From assembly GCA_902496945.1 (NCBI GenBank), contig CABVDE010000014.1, positions 1 to 48,114 of the forward strand: a stretch of 48,114 bases of DNA. Reading direction: 5' to 3'. A program made the translations under genes and the position numbers. Of this stretch, positions 26,000-35,446 are shown in pieces. The notes under the pieces are model-generated. The model made no database searches. It saw nothing but the letters and a program-made list of their open reading frames with translations, and had not been told where the DNA came from. How positions within the stretch are numbered: the first letter of the stretch is position 1; each line of letters starts with the position of its first letter. The stretch comes from an uncultured Collinsella sp. (lineage in GTDB: Bacteria > Actinomycetota > Coriobacteriia > Coriobacteriales > Coriobacteriaceae).

Positions 26000-26159
26000 G
26001 GGTCGCCTTTCGCGATGATTGCTAGTTAGTCTTGGGATACTTTCCTTGCCCCACTTTACCGCAAAAGTTGCCCACGTCTTACCACTTTGTTCAAAAAGTT
26101 AGCCGTGTTTCACAAAACGCGCGGGACGAGAGCAAAACGGGGACACGCCCCTGCATGAA

Positions 26160-26177
26160 CTGTCCCCAAGTGCCGGC
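26160..26177. repeat. Short intergenic repeat, family C copy 1
   Basis: CTGTCCCCAAGTGCCGGC, identical to 47979-47996. Just before it, GGGGACACGCCCC and ACTGTCCCC can pair. It ends at the boundary of the HAD phosphatase stop codon. Confidence 0.55.
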
Positions 26178-26948
26178 CTACACCAGCCCAAAGTGCTTGG
26201 CGGCGTTGTAGATCCCGTCGTCGTCCACGGCGGTCGTCACGTAGGTCGCTGCGGCCTTCACGGTCTCCTGCGCGTTGCCCATGGCCACGCTCGTGCCCAC
26301 GGCCGAAAACATCGACAAGTCGTTCTCGCCGTCGCCAAAGGCAATCGCCTCGCTCGCATCGATTCCCAGGCGCTCGAGCGTTGCCGCCACACCCAAGTTC
26401 TTGCCGCCGTTGGCAGGGATAATGTCGCAGAACAGGTCGCACCAACGCGTGGTAAGCGAATGCGCCACCGCGTCGGTCACGATATGCTCGTCGGCCGGGT
26501 CCACAAAGGCACAGAACTGATAGACCGGCGCGTCGAAGGCATGCTCAAACGGCTCCTCGTGATAAACGATTCCCGCGTTGCTGCCGGCCGTCACCACGCG
26601 CTCGGATAGGCGGTTCACAAATGAGTTCTCGCCCTGCATGCACAGCGAGTCGTAGTGCCCCTGCGCCACCTGGTCCACAATCACCGCGACGTCGTCCGGG
26701 TCAATCGGGCAGCTGCGGTAGACGCCCTCGGCATCAAAGCAGTGCTGGCCAGAAAGTGTAATGTACGCGTCCCAGCCCAGGTCGAACAGCCAATCGGGCA
26801 TCTGGTAGGTCGGGCGACCCGTGGCGATCACACATGCGATCCCCTGCTCATGAAAGCTGTCAAGCACCTGCTGCGCCGACGCCGGAATCCGGTGTGTCTT
26901 AAAGCTCAGCAGCGTGCCGTCGATATCGAAAAACGCAGCCTTGATCAT
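26178..26948 (-). CDS. Cof-type HAD-IIB family phosphatase
   Basis: The 256-residue cytosolic phosphatase carries HAD motif I FFDIDGTLL (residues 6-14, nucleophile D8), motif II IATGRP near 40, a lysine-containing motif III in NGGKNLGVAATLERLGI near 183, and motif IV FGDGENDLSMF near 206. The cap between motifs II and III is of the Cof/IIB type, usual for sugar-phosphate or flavin-nucleotide phosphatases. It starts six bases after the stop of the ABC-F gene, so the two are in one transcript. The substrate is not predictable. Confidence 0.92.
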   Translation of the reverse strand: MIKAAFFDIDGTLLSFKTHRIPASAQQVLDSFHEQGIACVIATGRPTYQMPDWLFDLGWDAYITLSGQHCFDAEGVYRSCPIDPDDVAVIVDQVAQGHYDSLCMQGENSFVNRLSERVVTAGSNAGIVYHEEPFEHAFDAPVYQFCAFVDPADEHIVTDAVAHSLTTRWCDLFCDIIPANGGKNLGVAATLERLGIDASEAIAFGDGENDLSMFSAVGTSVAMGNAQETVKAAATYVTTAVDDDGIYNAAKHFGLV

Positions 26949-26954
26949 CCTCGT

Positions 26955-28814
26955 CTACTCCTCACCCTCGAGCTTTTCGCTCGCCTCGAGCCACGCCATC
27001 TCCAGCTCGTCCATGGCGGCGTGGGCCTCATCGATCTTTGCCTGCTGCTCGCCGAGTGCCGTGTAGTTGGTGGGGTCGACCTGGGCCATCGCGGCCTCCG
27101 CCTCCTCCACGCGAGCGCGCTGCGTCTCCATCTTGCGCTCGAGCGAGCTCACCTCGCGGCGGAGCTTCTGGCGCTCGGCGTTGGAAAGGCCATTGGGCTG
27201 ACCACTCGACTTGGACTTTTCGGCCGCCGCAGCCGCCGTACCGGTGTCGAACGTGCCGGTCTTGGCGCTCGGCGCACCCACGGGCTCGCCCTCGGCGGTG
27301 GCGTTGCACAGGCGCAGGTACTGGTCTACGCCGCCGGGCATATGCGTCAGGTGGCCATCGAGCAGCGCCCACTGCTGGTCGGTCACGCGCTCCATCAAAA
27401 AGCGGTCGTGCGTCACCAGAACCAACGTGCCGGGCCAGCCGTCGAGCAGGTCCTCAACAATCGCCAGCATATCGGTATCCAGGTCATTGCCGGGCTCGTC
27501 CAGGATGAGCACATTCGGCTCGTCTAGAATCGTCAGCAGCAGCGACAGACGACGACGCTGCCCACCCGAAAGGTCGCCGATACGGCTCCAAAGCTGCTGC
27601 GTCGTAAAGCCCAGACGCTCGCAGAGTTTCTCGGGCGAAGTCTCCTTGCCGTCGATGACGTAATACTTCTTGTAGTTGCCGAGCACCTCGCGAATGGTGT
27701 CGCCCATGTAGGGCTCGAGCTCCTCGAGCTGCTGCGACAGCACGCCAAAGCGCACTGTCTGGCCGATCTTCACACGGCCGCGCAAGGGCGCGATCTTGCC
27801 CTGGATCACGTCAAGCAGCGTGGACTTGCCGGCACCGTTCTCGCCTAACAGGCCATAGCGGTCGCCCGCGCCGATAAGCCAGGTCACGTCGGAGAGCACC
27901 TGCTTGGTTGCACCGTCGGTGTCCGAATAGCCGGCGTCCACGCCGACCACGTCGATAACCTGCTTGCCCAGGCGACTCACCGCCAGACGCTTGAGCTCCA
28001 GCTCGTCGCGCACGGGCGGCACGTCGGCAATGAGCTCGCGGGCGGCCTCAACGCGAAACTTGGGCTTGGTGGAGCGGGCCTGGGCGCCGCGGCTCAGCCA
28101 CGCGAGCTCCTTGCGCGCCATGTTGCGGCGGCGCTCCTCGGTGACGGCGGCCATGCGGTCGCGCTCCACGCGCTGCAGGATATAGGCCGAGTAGCCGCCC
28201 TCGAAGGGATCGACCTGGCCGTCGTGGACCTCCCACATACTGGTGCAGACCTCGTCCAAAAACCAGCGGTCGTGCGTGACCACGAGCATGGCGCCCTGGC
28301 CGCGCTGCCAGCGGGCCTTGAGGTGACGCGCGAGCCAGTTGATGGTGCGCATGTCCAGGTGGTTGGTGGGCTCGTCGAGCATAAGGACGTCGTAGTCGCC
28401 GATCAGCAGGCGCGCAAGGTCCACGCGACGGCGCTGGCCGCCCGAGAGCTCGCCCACCGTACCCTCCCAGGGCACATCGCTAATGAGGCCGGCGAGAATC
28501 TGGCGCGTGCGGGGGATCGACGCCCACTCGTACTCGGGCGCGTCGCCCACGACGGCATGATGCACGGTGTCGGTATCGGCCAGCTGGTCCTTTTGGCCGA
28601 GCAAGCCGATTGTGGTGCCGCGGCGATGCGTCACGCGGCCATCATCGGGCTCCAGCGTGCCCGCGAGTACGCTCAGCAGCGTCGACTTGCCGTCGCCGTT
28701 TTTGCCGACGATACCAATACGGTCGCCCTCGCCCACGCCGAGCGTCACGCTATCGAAAATATGCTTGGTGGGAAACTCTAGGCTGACGGAATCGCATCCC
28801 AAAAGAATCGCCAT
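26955..28814 (-). CDS. ABC-F family ATPase (Uup/EttA-like)
   Basis: The 619-residue soluble protein has two ATP-binding cassettes and no membrane domain. Cassette 1 has Walker A GKNGDGKST near 36-44, signature LSGGQRRRVDLA and Walker B DVLMLDEPTNHLD. The linker typical of ABC-F proteins follows (RKELAWLSRGAQARSTKPK). Cassette 2 has GENGAGKST, LSGGQRRRLSLLL and NVLILDEPGNDLD. The last 90 residues form a charged coiled coil as in Uup. ABC-F proteins act on the ribosome or rescue stalled translation. I use the ATG at 28814, eight bases after AAGGAG; the longer in-frame extension to 28970 runs through a repeat and is not coding in character. Confidence 0.94.
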   Translation of the reverse strand: MAILLGCDSVSLEFPTKHIFDSVTLGVGEGDRIGIVGKNGDGKSTLLSVLAGTLEPDDGRVTHRRGTTIGLLGQKDQLADTDTVHHAVVGDAPEYEWASIPRTRQILAGLISDVPWEGTVGELSGGQRRRVDLARLLIGDYDVLMLDEPTNHLDMRTINWLARHLKARWQRGQGAMLVVTHDRWFLDEVCTSMWEVHDGQVDPFEGGYSAYILQRVERDRMAAVTEERRRNMARKELAWLSRGAQARSTKPKFRVEAARELIADVPPVRDELELKRLAVSRLGKQVIDVVGVDAGYSDTDGATKQVLSDVTWLIGAGDRYGLLGENGAGKSTLLDVIQGKIAPLRGRVKIGQTVRFGVLSQQLEELEPYMGDTIREVLGNYKKYYVIDGKETSPEKLCERLGFTTQQLWSRIGDLSGGQRRRLSLLLTILDEPNVLILDEPGNDLDTDMLAIVEDLLDGWPGTLVLVTHDRFLMERVTDQQWALLDGHLTHMPGGVDQYLRLCNATAEGEPVGAPSAKTGTFDTGTAAAAAEKSKSSGQPNGLSNAERQKLRREVSSLERKMETQRARVEEAEAAMAQVDPTNYTALGEQQAKIDEAHAAMDELEMAWLEASEKLEGEE

Positions 28815-28876
28815 ATGCCCTGCTCCTTCGTAGAAATTCAACGTTGTCCATGATAGCAGCGAGCACAACCCCAAAC

Positions 28877-28906
28877 CACCACGAAGGTGCCTGCCCCTTT
28901 TGTGGT
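28877..28906. repeat. Short REP-like repeat, family A, inverted copy
   Basis: CCACCACGAAGGTGCCTGCC followed by CCTTTTGTGGTGG. Its reverse complement matches the unit at 15835-15868 through AGGGG-CAGGCACCTT and GGTGG. Confidence 0.55.
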
Positions 28907-28926
28907 GGTCGGTCTGGCAGCGACAC

Positions 28927-28963
28927 AAAAAGGCGGGCCATCTCCTAAAAGAGATGACCCGCC
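28927..28963 (-). terminator. Terminator of the pst operon
   Basis: On the minus strand GGCGGGTCATCTC pairs with GAGATGGCCCGCC around TTTTAG and is followed by TTTTTGTG. It lies about 60 bases after the pstB stop. Confidence 0.9.
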
Positions 28964-29019
28964 TCTCCAATCAGTCCCGCGGCAACCGCGGCCGCCGCGG
29001 GCCTCAAGCATGTCCCGGA

Positions 29020-29888
<869 letters not shown>

Positions 29889-29892
<4 letters not shown>

Positions 29893-30815
29893 TCGGCCGT
29901 CATCTTCCTTGCCAGTTGCTTGCCCACGATACGGGCGATTACGTTAAACAGCAGCACGCAGATCATCAGCAGTGCGGCGGTGCCCCAAACGATCTGCTGA
30001 GCCTCGGGGCTGCCCTCGCCGTAGATCTTGTAGATGTGCACGGCGAGCGACTCACCGGGTCGGAACACGTTCCAAGCGCACGTAGGGCTCGACAGGTTAA
30101 AGCTCAAGAAGTTGAGGCGAACCGGCGAGCTCATGCCCGAGGTAAAGAGCAGTGCTGCGGCCTCGCCAAAGACACGACCGGCCGAAAGCACGATGCCGGT
30201 CACGATGGCGGGCATGGCCTCGGGAATCAGGATGTGCAGCGTGGCCTCCCAGCGGGTGAGGCCCATAGCCAGGCACGCATCGCGCTGAGCTTGCGGCACG
30301 TCCTCGAGCGCCTGCTGAATCACGCGCACCAGGATGGGGATGTTGAACATGGTGAGCGCGACGGCGCCGGAGATGATGGAGTACTTCCAGCCCAGCTGCA
30401 CCGAGAACACCAGAAAGCCGAACATGCCGACGACGATGGAAGGCAGCGAGGACAGCGTCTCGATGGCGGTGGAGGCGATGTCGCGGACGGGGCCATCAGG
30501 TGCGTACTCGACCAGGAAGACCGCGCCGCCCAGGCTGATAGGCACCGAGATTACCAGGGTGATGAGCAGCAGGTAGAACGAGTCGAACAGCTGGTAGAGC
30601 ACGCCGCCCTGGGTGCCGTTGGCGCGCGACGGCTCCGTGAGGAAGCCCGGCTGGAACAGCGTCGAGATGCCCTCGAACAATATGTAGGCCACCATGGAAA
30701 CGACGATGAGCATGACGATGGCGACGATTGCCGTCAACACGCCCGTGGCGATGCGGTCCTGTTTTTGGACACGCCCGAGTCTCGCCTCGTCGATATGGAT
30801 GCGCGTGCTAGCCAC
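29889..30815 (-). CDS. pstA: Phosphate ABC transporter permease PstA
   Basis: The 308-residue inner-membrane permease begins with a cytosolic segment (VASTRIHIDEARLGRVQKQD) and has about six transmembrane helices. The transporter-ATPase coupling loop is ALEDVPQAQRDACLAMGLTR, followed by EATLHILIPEAMPAIVTGIV, the usual EAA-type loop. The start GTG at 30815 overlaps the end of pstC (GTGGCTAG) and follows AGGGGGCGAAGG; a TTG at 30839 is possible but less likely. It partners PstC in the phosphate channel. Confidence 0.95.
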
Positions 30816-31716
30816 GAGCCTTCGCCCCCTTGCGGCCAATGAGATGGATGATCAGGATGAAGATGAGGCTCATGCCCATCAGCAGCAGACCGAGCGCCCA
30901 CAAGACGTCGTCCTGGGCCGTGCCCTCGGCATAGACCGCCATGGATGTAGTGAGCGTGGTGGTGATGGTCGAGGCCGGCGACAGCAGCGAGGTCGGCATG
31001 GCCTCGATACCGCCGATAACCATGCGCACGGCGAGCGTCTCGCCAAAGGCGCGGGTCATACCCAGGATGACCGCAGTCATAAGCGAGGGCATGGCGGACT
31101 TGAGTACCACGTGCCAGATGGTCTGCCAACGGGTGTAGCCCAGCGCAAGAGAGCCCTGACGGTAGCTTTCGGGCACGGCACGCAGGCCGTCGACCGAAAG
31201 CGTTGTCATGGTCGGCAGGATCATGACAGCCAGCACGATGGCGCCGGGCAGGATACCCAGGCCCGTGCTCACGTGGAAGACGCTCTTCATAAGGCCGACG
31301 ACCACATGGAAGCCGATCAGGCCAAAGACGACCGAGGGAATGCCAGTCAAGAGCTCAATGAGCGGCTGGAAGATCCTGGAGCCAAACTTAGGGCTTATCT
31401 CGACCGCGAAGATGGCAGAGCCGATGGCGATGGGCAGCGCGATGAGCGTGGAGAGCACCATGACCGAAAACGAGGTGACGATCAGGGGCAGGGCACCGGT
31501 ATAAGGCAGGCCGTTCTCGGCCGTACTGGCCAAGTCCCACTTAGTACCGGTGAAAAACTCGACGACCGAGATGCCGTCCTTGACAAAAGCCGAGAGGCCC
31601 TTTTGGGCGACCATAAAAATGAGCGCGGCAACGACAAGCGTCACGAGCGCTACGCACGCACCCGTGACGCCCAAGCCCACGTTCTCAAGGTCGCGCTTTG
31701 GCAGCTGTTTTGCCAT
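30808..31716 (-). CDS. pstC: Phosphate ABC transporter permease PstC
   Basis: The 302-residue permease has six hydrophobic segments. The first (VGLGVTGACVALVTLVVAALIFMV) begins near residue 13. The coupling loop is GLRAVPESYRQGSLALGYTRWQTIWHVVL, matching the EAA loop of phosphate permeases. TGIPSVVFGLIGF is the conserved PstC-type segment. It lies 25 bases after pstS and overlaps pstA. The ATG follows GGAAAGG. Confidence 0.96.
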   Translation of the reverse strand: MAKQLPKRDLENVGLGVTGACVALVTLVVAALIFMVAQKGLSAFVKDGISVVEFFTGTKWDLASTAENGLPYTGALPLIVTSFSVMVLSTLIALPIAIGSAIFAVEISPKFGSRIFQPLIELLTGIPSVVFGLIGFHVVVGLMKSVFHVSTGLGILPGAIVLAVMILPTMTTLSVDGLRAVPESYRQGSLALGYTRWQTIWHVVLKSAMPSLMTAVILGMTRAFGETLAVRMVIGGIEAMPTSLLSPASTITTTLTTSMAVYAEGTAQDDVLWALGLLLMGMSLIFILIIHLIGRKGAKARG

Positions 31717-31741
31717 TGCAAACCTTTCCGGGGGCGATTAC

Positions 31742-32680
31742 TTATTTAGCGGAGACCTTGCCACTGGCGTCCTTGACGACCTTCATGGCAGAGACGGGGA
31801 TGAAGCCCTGCTCCTCGACGAGCTTGCCCTGAACGTCGTCGGAGAGCATGAACTCCAGGAAGGCCTTGGTAGCCTCGTCGGCGTCCTTGGAGCAGTACAT
31901 GTGCTCGGTCGCCCAAATCTTGAAGGAGTCGTCGGTGACGTTCTTGCTCTTGGGCTCGACACCCTCGACCTTGATGGCGTTGAACTTGGAGTCATCGAAG
32001 TGCGAGAAGTCGAGGTAGGAGATGGCGTTGTCGGTGCTGGCGATCTGAGTCTGGACGTCGCCGGACTTGTCGAGCTCGGCGTCGCCCTTAAAGTCGACAG
32101 CCTCGTCGCCAAAGACGGCAGCCTCGAAGGTAGCACGGGTACCGGAGCCGGCCTTACGGTTGAGAACGACGATGGTGGCGTCGTCGCCGCCGACCTCCTT
32201 CCAGTTGGTGATCTGGCCGGAGAAGATGCCCTTGAGCTGCTCAAGGGACAGGTCGTCGACCTTCACGTTCTTGGAGACGACGGGACCCATGCCCACAACG
32301 GCGACCTCGTGGTCGACGAGGTTCTTGACCTGGTCGGCCTCGAGCTTGGTCTCGGCGAAGACATCGGAGTTACCGATGGTGACGGTGCCGGCGGCGACAG
32401 CGGTCAGGCCCTTGCCCGAACCGTTGCCCGAACCGGAGATGGAGACATCGGGGTTGGCGTCCATGAACTTCTCGGCAGCGGACTCAACGAGAGCCTGGAA
32501 CGAGGAGGCACCGTCGTAGGTCACCTCGCCGGAGACGGACTCAGCAGCGGAGGCGCTACCCTCGGCAGCGGTGTCGGCAGCATTAGAGCCACCGCAACCA
32601 ACGAGACCGAGACCGACGATGCTGGCAAGACCACCAGCGAGGCCGAGGAACTGACGACGAGAATAAGCCTGATCGAGCAT
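31742..32680 (-). CDS. pstS: Phosphate-binding lipoprotein PstS with Tat-type signal
   Basis: The 312-residue extracellular phosphate receptor starts MLDQAYSRRQFLGLAGG, with a twin-arginine motif SRRQFL at residues 7-12. It then has a hydrophobic stretch and the lipobox LVGC near 25-28, so it looks like a Tat-exported lipoprotein. The mature part has the phosphate-binding segments GSGNGSGKGLTAV, VLNRKAGSGTRATFE and STDNAISYLDFS. I use the ATG at 32680, which follows AAAGGAAG; the in-frame start at 32713 would place 11 residues before the signal. It is the first gene of the pst operon. Confidence 0.95.
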   Translation of the reverse strand: MLDQAYSRRQFLGLAGGLASIVGLGLVGCGGSNAADTAAEGSASAAESVSGEVTYDGASSFQALVESAAEKFMDANPDVSISGSGNGSGKGLTAVAAGTVTIGNSDVFAETKLEADQVKNLVDHEVAVVGMGPVVSKNVKVDDLSLEQLKGIFSGQITNWKEVGGDDATIVVLNRKAGSGTRATFEAAVFGDEAVDFKGDAELDKSGDVQTQIASTDNAISYLDFSHFDDSKFNAIKVEGVEPKSKNVTDDSFKIWATEHMYCSKDADEATKAFLEFMLSDDVQGKLVEEQGFIPVSAMKVVKDASGKVSAK

Positions 32681-32871
32681 GATCTTCCTTTCATACATGC
32701 GACTCGCGGGCACCCTGCCCGCTTTGCTGTTTGGAAAGATACGACCCCGATCGGGCGACGGCAGTCTTATCTGCGGTTTCTTACGGGCATTTGATAGACC
32801 CTTACCGCAAGCGCGGCGGGGCTTTACAAACTAATAACAAACCCCGTCGCAAGCATGGTCCGCCTTTTACA

Positions 32872-32965
32872 CCGAATAATCCCTTGGGGACGGAGGAAAA
32901 CGGATCATCGAGTTGGGCAGACCCCAAAATGACCCGTTTTCCTCCGTCCCCAAGGGATCATTCGG
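32872..32965. repeat. 94-bp inverted repeat
   Basis: Arms of about 36 bases: CCGAATAATCCCTTGGGGAC at the left and GTCCCCAAGGGATCATTCGG at the right, with GGAGGAAAACGG/CCGTTTTCCTCC in between. The loop is about 20 bases. It contains the GGGGAC motif shared by other short repeats here. Confidence 0.85.
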
Positions 32966-32994
32966 CAACGCCGATGTTTTGGCAACGAAAGCGA

Positions 32995-33094
32995 AAGCCC
33001 GCCAGAGCGAGCAATGTGCCTTGAAACAAGGCGGCATTGATCTTTTGATCATGCCGCCGAAGTTGAAAGGCAGATTGCTCGCTCTGGCGGGCTT
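32995..33094. repeat. 100-bp double hairpin
   Basis: Outer arms are a perfect 21-base inverted repeat (32995-33015 and 33074-33094, ATTGCTCGCTCTGGCGGGCT at the right). Inside is a second hairpin, GGCGGCATTGATC with GATCATGCCGCC (33030-33058), around a T-rich loop. Confidence 0.85.
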
Positions 33095-33110
33095 GCAGCG
33101 TCGACTGATT

Positions 33111-33132
33111 ACGCGGTTTGGTAAAACCGCGT
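33111..33132 (-). terminator. Short hairpin after the M20 dipeptidase gene
   Basis: ACGCGGTTT pairs with AAACCGCGT around a 4-base loop, five bases after the stop codon on the minus strand. Confidence 0.65.
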
Positions 33133-33137
33133 AACCA

Positions 33138-34574
33138 TTAAAGCTCCAACTCGTTTAGGCGGAGGATCGCCACGATATAAATCTTGAGCGCTTGCTTGAG
33201 CTGGTCCTCGTTGACACACTCGTTGGGGCCGTGCATCTGGCCGCCCCACTCGGGCAGCTCCAGACCGGTCTCCTCGGGGCCAAACGAGACGGCGCGGGCA
33301 AAATTGCGCGCATACGTGCCGCCGCCCATGGCAAAGGGTTCGGCATGCTTGCCGGTGAACTCGTTATAGGTATCGATAAGCGCCTTCACGGCCGGATCAT
33401 CGGCAGAGACCGAGAACGGCACCTTCGCGCGACCCAGCTGGCACGTCACGCCAAAGCGGCCCACGAGCGGCTCGAGCTGCTCGCGAATGGTATCGGCACT
33501 CGTGCTGTCGGGGAAGCGCACGTCGATGACCTGCTCGATGTGGCCATCCGCCACGCGAATGACGCCGGGATTGCACGTGAGCGGGCCAAACGCCGGGCTC
33601 GTCGCATCGATGCCCAAGCCACGACCATAGGCGTCCGCATGCACAAAGGTCAGAAACTTGACAAACTCGTTCTCGGCAGGCGTCAGCAGGCGCTCATCGC
33701 GTGCGCCAAAGGCGTCCTCAGCCTCACGCAGATACGACACGATCAGACAGACGGCATTGATCGTCCCCTCGGGCATCGAGGCATGACCGCCAATGCCGTG
33801 GGCGAAAATCTGCGCATGCCCGTTATCGAGCGCTGTGATCTCCAGGCGGTCGGCGTTGTCGACCGGTGCCGGCAGTTCATCGGCGGCAATCGCAAGCTCG
33901 CAGATGGACTGCGACGGAATAGCGTTGCTCGCCTCGGCACCGCTCCAGGACACAATGCGCCCCCCGTCGATCTTAGGGCTCACAAATGTTGCCCCAAACT
34001 GGCCCTTCTCGGCATTGCATACCGGGAATTCGGCATCGGGCGTAAACAGAAAGTCGGGGTCTGAGTGGTTCTCTAGATAATGGTGAACGTCGGACATGCC
34101 CACTTCCTCATCGCAGCCCAGCAGCGCGCGGAAGGTATAGCGCGGCACAATGCCGTGCTTGAGCAGGTAGGCGCCGGCGTAGAGCGACAGCACGGCCGGA
34201 CCCTTGTCGTCGATCACGCCACGGCCGAGCAGCCAGCCCTCGCGGCGCTCCATCGCAAACGGGTCGGTGTTCCAACCAGGACCGGCTGGCACCACGTCCA
34301 CGTGGCAGATGGTCGAGAGCTGCTTGTCGCCGCGACCCGGGATGTCGGCAATGCCCACGTAGCCCTCGTCGTCACTTGTCTGGTAGCCGAGCTTTTTCGC
34401 GATGCCGAGCGCGCAATCGAGCGCGTCACGGACCGGGCGGCCAAACGGCGCGCCGGGCTCCGCATTGGCAGAAACCGCCACGGACGGATAGCTCACCAGC
34501 TGCTCGATATCGGCGACGACATCTTCCCAAACCTCGTCGACATACTCGACAACGCTCTGCTCCACCTGATTCAT
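33138..34574 (-). CDS. M20 family dipeptidase (PepV/Sapep-like)
   Basis: The 478-residue cytosolic zinc peptidase probably cleaves dipeptides. The first metal ligand lies in TICHVDVVPAG, the bridging Asp in GRGVIDDKGP, the catalytic Glu pair in CDEEVGMSD, and a further ligand in FTPDAEFP. GHGIGGHASMPEG-type sequence (AHGIGGHASMPEG) is the conserved lid region, and MHGPNECV near the C-terminus holds the last His ligand. Length and these variants fit the PepV subgroup. The ATG at 34574 follows AGGAGGTCGTCC; an in-frame start at 34592 is less likely. It is intact, unlike the other M20 gene in the window. Confidence 0.93.
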   Translation of the reverse strand: MNQVEQSVVEYVDEVWEDVVADIEQLVSYPSVAVSANAEPGAPFGRPVRDALDCALGIAKKLGYQTSDDEGYVGIADIPGRGDKQLSTICHVDVVPAGPGWNTDPFAMERREGWLLGRGVIDDKGPAVLSLYAGAYLLKHGIVPRYTFRALLGCDEEVGMSDVHHYLENHSDPDFLFTPDAEFPVCNAEKGQFGATFVSPKIDGGRIVSWSGAEASNAIPSQSICELAIAADELPAPVDNADRLEITALDNGHAQIFAHGIGGHASMPEGTINAVCLIVSYLREAEDAFGARDERLLTPAENEFVKFLTFVHADAYGRGLGIDATSPAFGPLTCNPGVIRVADGHIEQVIDVRFPDSTSADTIREQLEPLVGRFGVTCQLGRAKVPFSVSADDPAVKALIDTYNEFTGKHAEPFAMGGGTYARNFARAVSFGPEETGLELPEWGGQMHGPNECVNEDQLKQALKIYIVAILRLNELEL

Positions 34575-34627
34575 GGACGACCTCCTTAACAATAAGGGGT
34601 AAGCGTACCGCCCCTCACATCAAGAAC

Positions 34628-35290
34628 TTATATAGCGAAAAGTTTAGCAAGCTCGGCCACCGAGTGCGCCACTGCATCGGCACCCGCCGCCTCGTGCTCC
34701 CCCGGCGCCGCCGCGCCCGAATAGATGCCGATGCAGGGCACGCCCATTGCGTGCGCGCCCTCCACATCGTTAAGGCGATCGCCGATCATCACGGCATCGT
34801 CCGCCGTCGCGCCGAGCGCCGCCAGGGCATCGCGGACCGAATCGGCTTTGGCGTCGCGTCCCAGCGACGGATTCATGCCAACCACCGCCTCAAACTGAGA
34901 AAGCCCGAGCTCGCGCACCATATCGATGCACTTCGCCTCCATGCGCGACGTCGCCACGGCCATTCGCTTGCCCTGGACGGCCAACCCATCCAGCAGCCCG
35001 GGGATTCCGTCGAACACGGGATACTCCTCCGGCCCCAGCTCATCAAAAAAGGCGCGGTACTCGTCGGCCACCACAAGCGACTCCTCGCGGGAAAAGCCAT
35101 AAAAGTCGTGAAAGCTCTTCCACAGGGGCGGCCCGATCATGCGGCGCAGATCACCCATCTGCGCTTCCGAAAACCCGCGCGCAGCCAGCGTCTTGCGCGT
35201 CGAGGTCATTACCGCCCGACCCGTATCGGCCACCGTGCCGTCAAAATCGAACAGCACAACCGGCCGCTTGCATATCTCATGGGCCTCCAT
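34628..35290 (-). CDS. HAD family phosphatase (phosphoglycolate phosphatase-like)
   Basis: The 220-residue protein has motif I VLFDFDGTVADTG near 12-24, a helical four-helix cap (FSEAQMGDLRRMIGPPLWKSF is typical of PGP-like HADs), motif II VATSRMEAKC, motif III lysine in SLGRDAKADSVRDAL and motif IV MIGDRLNDVEGAHAMG. The start at 35290 follows GGAAGAGGGA; the extended frame to 35323 adds 11 residues without support. The true substrate is unknown. Confidence 0.92.
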   Translation of the reverse strand: MEAHEICKRPVVLFDFDGTVADTGRAVMTSTRKTLAARGFSEAQMGDLRRMIGPPLWKSFHDFYGFSREESLVVADEYRAFFDELGPEEYPVFDGIPGLLDGLAVQGKRMAVATSRMEAKCIDMVRELGLSQFEAVVGMNPSLGRDAKADSVRDALAALGATADDAVMIGDRLNDVEGAHAMGVPCIGIYSGAAAPGEHEAAGADAVAHSVAELAKLFAI

Positions 35291-35446
35291 CGGTATCCCT
35301 CTTCCCCAGTTGACGATTTCCACACCGACACTTCAAACTGTTGACTATTCAACAATTGAACCTAGTAATGTGGAACGACTCTACTATACTTGTCGCACTT
35401 TGCTCTCAGAAGGCGGCGCGTAGACGCCCCAACGAAAGGTGCAATT

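Larger units (their letters stand above)
32681..33137. other. Gene-free region upstream of pstS, rich in hairpins
   Basis: 457 bases with no supported gene. It should hold the pst promoter (within about 150 bases of 32680 on the minus strand), but I find no convincing -35/-10 or Pho box. The part 32872-33132 holds three perfect or near-perfect inverted repeats, listed separately. Confidence 0.7.

Noticed and set aside
26955..28970. Longer start for the ABC-F protein
   Set aside because: The extra 52 residues are read from intergenic repeat sequence with no coding character; the internal ATG at 28814 has a good ribosome-binding site and the expected family N-terminus.
32872..33132. CRISPR array
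   Set aside because: The repeated elements are inverted, not direct, have no regular spacers, and no cas genes are present.
35340..35400. Promoter in the TTGACTATTCAACAATTGAA region before degV
   Set aside because: Possible -35 and -10 boxes (TTGACT or TTGAAC with TACTAT or TATACT) have poor spacing; I could not settle on one.
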